Both the position numbers and the translations under genes were made by a program. A DNA stretch of 7,014 nucleotides, taken from assembly GCA_900554625.1 (NCBI GenBank), contig USHP01000101.1, forward strand, positions 1-7,014, read 5' to 3'. This stretch comes from an uncultured Eubacteriales bacterium. Its GTDB lineage: Bacteria; Bacillota; Clostridia; Oscillospirales; Oscillospiraceae. Positions 5,586 to 7,014 of this stretch are shown one piece after another; positions within the stretch are counted from its first letter, which is position 1, and the number at the start of each line of letters is the position of its first letter. The notes under the pieces are model-generated. The model had not been told where the DNA came from. It saw only the letters and a program-made list of their open reading frames with translations, and made no database searches.

Positions 5586-5764
5586 GGATTGCCTCCTGAA
5601 TGGTCAAAATTACGCGCCCTGGTTCCATCCAAAATCAGCGTCTGAGCCAACATCGAAATACCCAGCGTATGCAGACGGTACATGGTTGTGCGCTGGGCAC
5701 CCCGGAACATCCAGATCTGGTTGGTTTCCATGAGAGCCTTCTTAATGCTGTGCTTAATTCTCAT
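5582..5764 (-). CDS. Small hypothetical protein between PNPOx-like gene and the 67-aa gene (60 aa)
   Basis: This reading frame begins at ATG 5764-5762, overlapping the end of the PNPOx-like gene by 11 bases, and ends in an ATGA overlap with the next gene. It fills an otherwise empty stretch in a tightly packed operon. Codons look genuine: most third positions are G or C, and rare codons are few. The protein starts MRIKHSIKKALMETNQIWMF and continues with YRLHTLGISMLAQTLILDG. It has a basic N-terminus, two hydrophobic short stretches and no recognised motif. The weak point is the ribosome binding site, only TTGGAA before the ATG, so it would depend on coupling to the upstream gene. The end of this frame also holds the AGGAGG of the next gene. 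I consider it likely real but unproven. Confidence 0.6.
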   Translation of the reverse strand: MRIKHSIKKALMETNQIWMFRGAQRTTMYRLHTLGISMLAQTLILDGTRARNFDHSGGNP

Positions 5765-6275
5765 TTTCCAATAGCAAAGTCTGCCGCGGGGAGCATCCCA
5801 GCTGCTTAAAGTCGGAGAACAGACAGTCAATGCGAGTGGGGCGGATGCGAATCAGATGCATGGGGCTGGGCAGCTTGCCCAGCGCTTCCAGGGAGATATT
5901 TTTCCAAGCGGCGTGAGCGTTGTAAGCTTCGTTGAACGGCTCCACCAGTTCCGCCAGGCCCATGACCTGCATTCCGTGAAGCTTCCCGAAGCCTTCATAC
6001 CGGTCATAGATGGCCAGACATACATGGGGATTTTCCTGCAAACCGATAAACTTTTTGCCTCCCTCACTGAACATCCAGAAGCAGTTGTCATGCCAGCTGT
6101 ACTCGATAGGGGTGCAGCGTACGTAGTCTCCCGTCCCGGTGGCCAGAGCGCAGGTGGTGTTCGCCCGAATATATTCTTCCACCATGGACCGCAGTTTGTC
6201 TGGTTCCAGCTTGACGCTGACGGCGTCTTTTTCCTCCCAGTAGTGGATGGCAGCCTGATATTCTGCCTTGGTCAT
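5754..6275 (-). CDS. Pyridoxamine 5'-phosphate oxidase-like (PNPOx split-barrel) flavin-fold protein (173 aa)
   Basis: The protein has the split beta-barrel pattern of PNPOx-related FMN or F420-type binders. After a helical start (residues 1-38) comes TTCALATGTGDYVRCTPIEYSW (40-61), the first strands, then NCFWMFSEGGKKFIGLQENPHVCLAIYD (64-91), where the SEGGKKF..L..NP pattern corresponds to the cofactor-contacting loop and helix. Next is GKLHGMQVMGLAELVEP (97-113). The end (MHLIRIRPTRIDCLFSDFKQLG, 139-160) is the final strand and helix. Relatives include small flavin reductases and nitroimidazole-resistance-like proteins, but substrate is unknown and it need not be a vitamin B6 enzyme. The ATG at 6275-6273 is preceded by GGGAGGGA; an ATG 15 bases earlier lacks it. 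It leads a three-gene minus-strand operon and is divergent from the XRE gene at 6427. Confidence 0.88.
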   Translation of the reverse strand: MTKAEYQAAIHYWEEKDAVSVKLEPDKLRSMVEEYIRANTTCALATGTGDYVRCTPIEYSWHDNCFWMFSEGGKKFIGLQENPHVCLAIYDRYEGFGKLHGMQVMGLAELVEPFNEAYNAHAAWKNISLEALGKLPSPMHLIRIRPTRIDCLFSDFKQLGCSPRQTLLLENEN

Positions 6276-6302
6276 GCAAATCCCTCCCAACCTGTTTTTA
6301 TC

Positions 6303-6332
6303 AGTATAGCATATCGGCGGAGAAAATGCCAG
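6303..6332 (-). promoter_or_regulatory. Probable promoter of the PNPOx-like operon
   Basis: On the minus strand TATACT (6308-6303) is a good -10 box. CTGGCA (6332-6327) lies 18 bases upstream and matches four of six -35 positions. The expected start is about 20 bases before the ribosome binding site at 6289-6280. Confidence 0.5.
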
Positions 6333-6370
6333 GAAACCGGGCGAAAGTGGCAGTTTCCTTTGGTAGATTT

Positions 6371-6392
6371 TTGACGCCTAACCTTGTATACT
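6371..6392 (+). promoter_or_regulatory. Promoter region of the XRE gene at 6427, with unusual spacing
   Basis: TTGACG (6371-6376) and TATACT (6387-6392) look like -35 and -10 boxes but are only 10 bases apart, too close for normal sigma-A use. The -10 box may instead work with a poor -35 (TAGATT, 6364-6369, 17-base spacing). AGGAGG (6413-6418) before the ATG is the ribosome binding site. Confidence 0.4.
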
Positions 6393-6426
6393 AAATCCAG
6401 AAATTATCAACCAGGAGGAAACTACC

Positions 6427-6876
6427 ATGAGTTTGGGAAGCAGTTTGTACCATGCCCGGAAAAAAATCGGGCTGACCCAGGAAAACGTGGCGGAAAAACT
6501 GGGGGTCAGCCGTCAGACCATCTCCAAATGGGAGACCAACGAGACCCTGCCGGACATCCGGCAATCCAAGGGACTGGCGATGCTGTACCATATGACGCTG
6601 GATGAACTGATTGAGTATGATTTTGACGAGCAGCAGGCCCAGCAAATGATTGAAAGTGTCAGCGACGAAGCCCAGGCCCGGATTGATTGGAACAAGGTGT
6701 GGAGCAAGAAATATCCGGTGCTGGCGTCCTACCATAATACCGTGCGGATCAGCGACTATGCCCCTGCGCTGCGGGAGATGCTCACCCAGCTGCAGGTGGA
6801 ATATGGCTATAACAATACCGATGCCCTGCTGGTTCTGAAGGACATTCTGGCCCGGGTGTGGAAGGGACAGGTGTGA
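6427..6876 (+). CDS. XRE-family helix-turn-helix regulator with a helical C-terminal extension (149 aa)
   Basis: This is a DNA-binding regulator with an HTH_3 domain at about residues 5-62. The helix-turn-helix is LTQENVAEKLGVSRQTISKWET (16-37), followed by LPDIRQSKGLAMLYHMTLDELI, the standard end of the domain. A second part (70-149) starts with a helical, Gln-rich linker (DEQQAQQMIESVSDEAQ) and then DWNKVWSKKYPVLASYHNTVRISDYAPALREML. This matches no fold I recognise; it may sense a signal or form the dimer. The ATG at 6427 has AGGAGG eight bases upstream. It is the only gene of its transcript and stands divergent from the PNPOx-like operon across 151 bases, so it may control that operon as well as itself (inference). 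A terminator at 6932-6971 closes it. Confidence 0.92.
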   Translation: MSLGSSLYHARKKIGLTQENVAEKLGVSRQTISKWETNETLPDIRQSKGLAMLYHMTLDELIEYDFDEQQAQQMIESVSDEAQARIDWNKVWSKKYPVLASYHNTVRISDYAPALREMLTQLQVEYGYNNTDALLVLKDILARVWKGQV

Positions 6877-6885
6877 GATCGGGCC

Positions 6886-6898
6886 TTCCCTCGGGGAA
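6886..6898. repeat. Minor hairpin after the XRE stop codon
   Basis: TTCCC (6886-6890) and GGGAA (6894-6898) pair around TCG. There is no T tract, so it is a small mRNA hairpin at most. Confidence 0.3.
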
Positions 6899-6931
6899 AG
6901 AAGTAACGGAAAAGTGTTTTTGAGGAAACAA

Positions 6932-6971
6932 AGCCCTCTGTGCTGGATACTGAACAGAGGGCTGCCTTTTT
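6932..6971. terminator. Bidirectional Rho-independent terminator
   Basis: AGCCCTCTGT (6932-6941) and ACAGAGGGCT (6954-6963) form a perfect 10-bp stem with a 12-base loop. On plus it is followed by GCCTTTTT (6964-6971), ending the XRE transcript. On minus the stem is followed by TTGTTTCC, also T-rich, which fits a convergent gene entering from the right edge. Confidence 0.85.
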
Positions 6972-6977
6972 GCTGGA

Positions 6978-7014
6978 TTATGCCTGGGCGAGACGGAAGT
7001 CAATGGTTTTCGGC
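6978..7014 (-). CDS. Possible C-terminal end of a convergent gene (partial)
   Basis: On the minus strand an open frame enters from the right edge and ends at TAA 6980-6978, encoding a tail that reads PKTIDFRLAQA. Only twelve codons are visible, so no product can be named. Support comes from the two-way terminator immediately downstream (6932-6971). It could equally be chance. Confidence 0.35.
   Translation of the reverse strand, partial: PKTIDFRLAQA

Noticed and set aside
5407..5628. Alternative minus-strand frame overlapping the two small genes
   Set aside because: It overlaps two better supported frames and its start lacks a ribosome binding site.
5856..6374. Plus-strand open frame opposite the PNPOx-like gene
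   Set aside because: It runs through both divergent promoters and has no ribosome binding site, while the minus strand has a recognisable split-barrel pattern and strong Shine-Dalgarno.
1..7014. Insertion sequences, CRISPR array, tRNA or prophage attachment sites
   Set aside because: No transposase-like frame, spaced direct repeats, cloverleaf structure or terminal inverted repeats were seen.

Overview
The window looks like chromosomal sequence from a gut-type Clostridia (Bacillota), most likely the Oscillospiraceae/Lachnospiraceae neighbourhood. This rests on AGGAGG-type ribosome binding sites, near-consensus sigma-A promoters, moderate GC (about half) with GC-rich third positions, and a gene mix typical of that group: DUF3796-like membrane protein, small XRE, PadR and TetR_C_8-type regulators, iron-sulfur flavoprotein-like reductase and PNPOx-like protein. 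No database search was possible, so the taxonomy is inference. There are eleven complete genes in compact operons, plus one possible partial gene at the right edge. No tRNA, rRNA, CRISPR array or insertion sequence was seen.

Layout. (1) 15-35 is a plus-strand terminator of a gene lying to the left. (2) 53-920, minus strand: a two-gene operon of a multi-pass membrane protein with an LGFLGFLGF motif (DUF3796-like) and a 66-residue XRE repressor starting at GTG. Its consensus promoter (TTGACA-17-TATATT) runs into a perfect 12-bp inverted repeat. (3) 1072-4195, plus strand: a PadR-controlled operon of PadR, a two-domain flavodoxin/iron-sulfur flavoprotein, a four-helix membrane protein and a membrane-anchored alpha/beta hydrolase. 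It has a consensus promoter followed at once by a short palindrome. (4) 4276-5377, plus strand: a small two-helix membrane protein plus a TetR regulator, with an inverted repeat over the -10/leader and a strong hairpin terminator at the end. (5) 5382-6275, minus strand: a PNPOx-like flavin-fold protein followed by two very small overlapping genes. (6) 6427-6876, plus strand: an XRE regulator, followed by a two-way terminator and perhaps the tail of a convergent minus-strand gene.

How the genes work together. The window is four small regulator-plus-effector modules side by side, each with its own promoter. In three, the regulator shares an operon with membrane proteins and a palindrome lies on the promoter, which suggests autoregulated response modules (inference). 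The most distinctive unit is the PadR operon, where a regulator, a double-domain flavoprotein with a CX2CX2CX5C cluster motif, an integral membrane protein and an exported or anchored hydrolase are tightly packed and probably translationally coupled. No substrate can be read from the sequence. The most interesting untested points are the shared ATCTCT operator-like elements between the divergent operons 2 and 3, and the altered catalytic-acid loop of the hydrolase.
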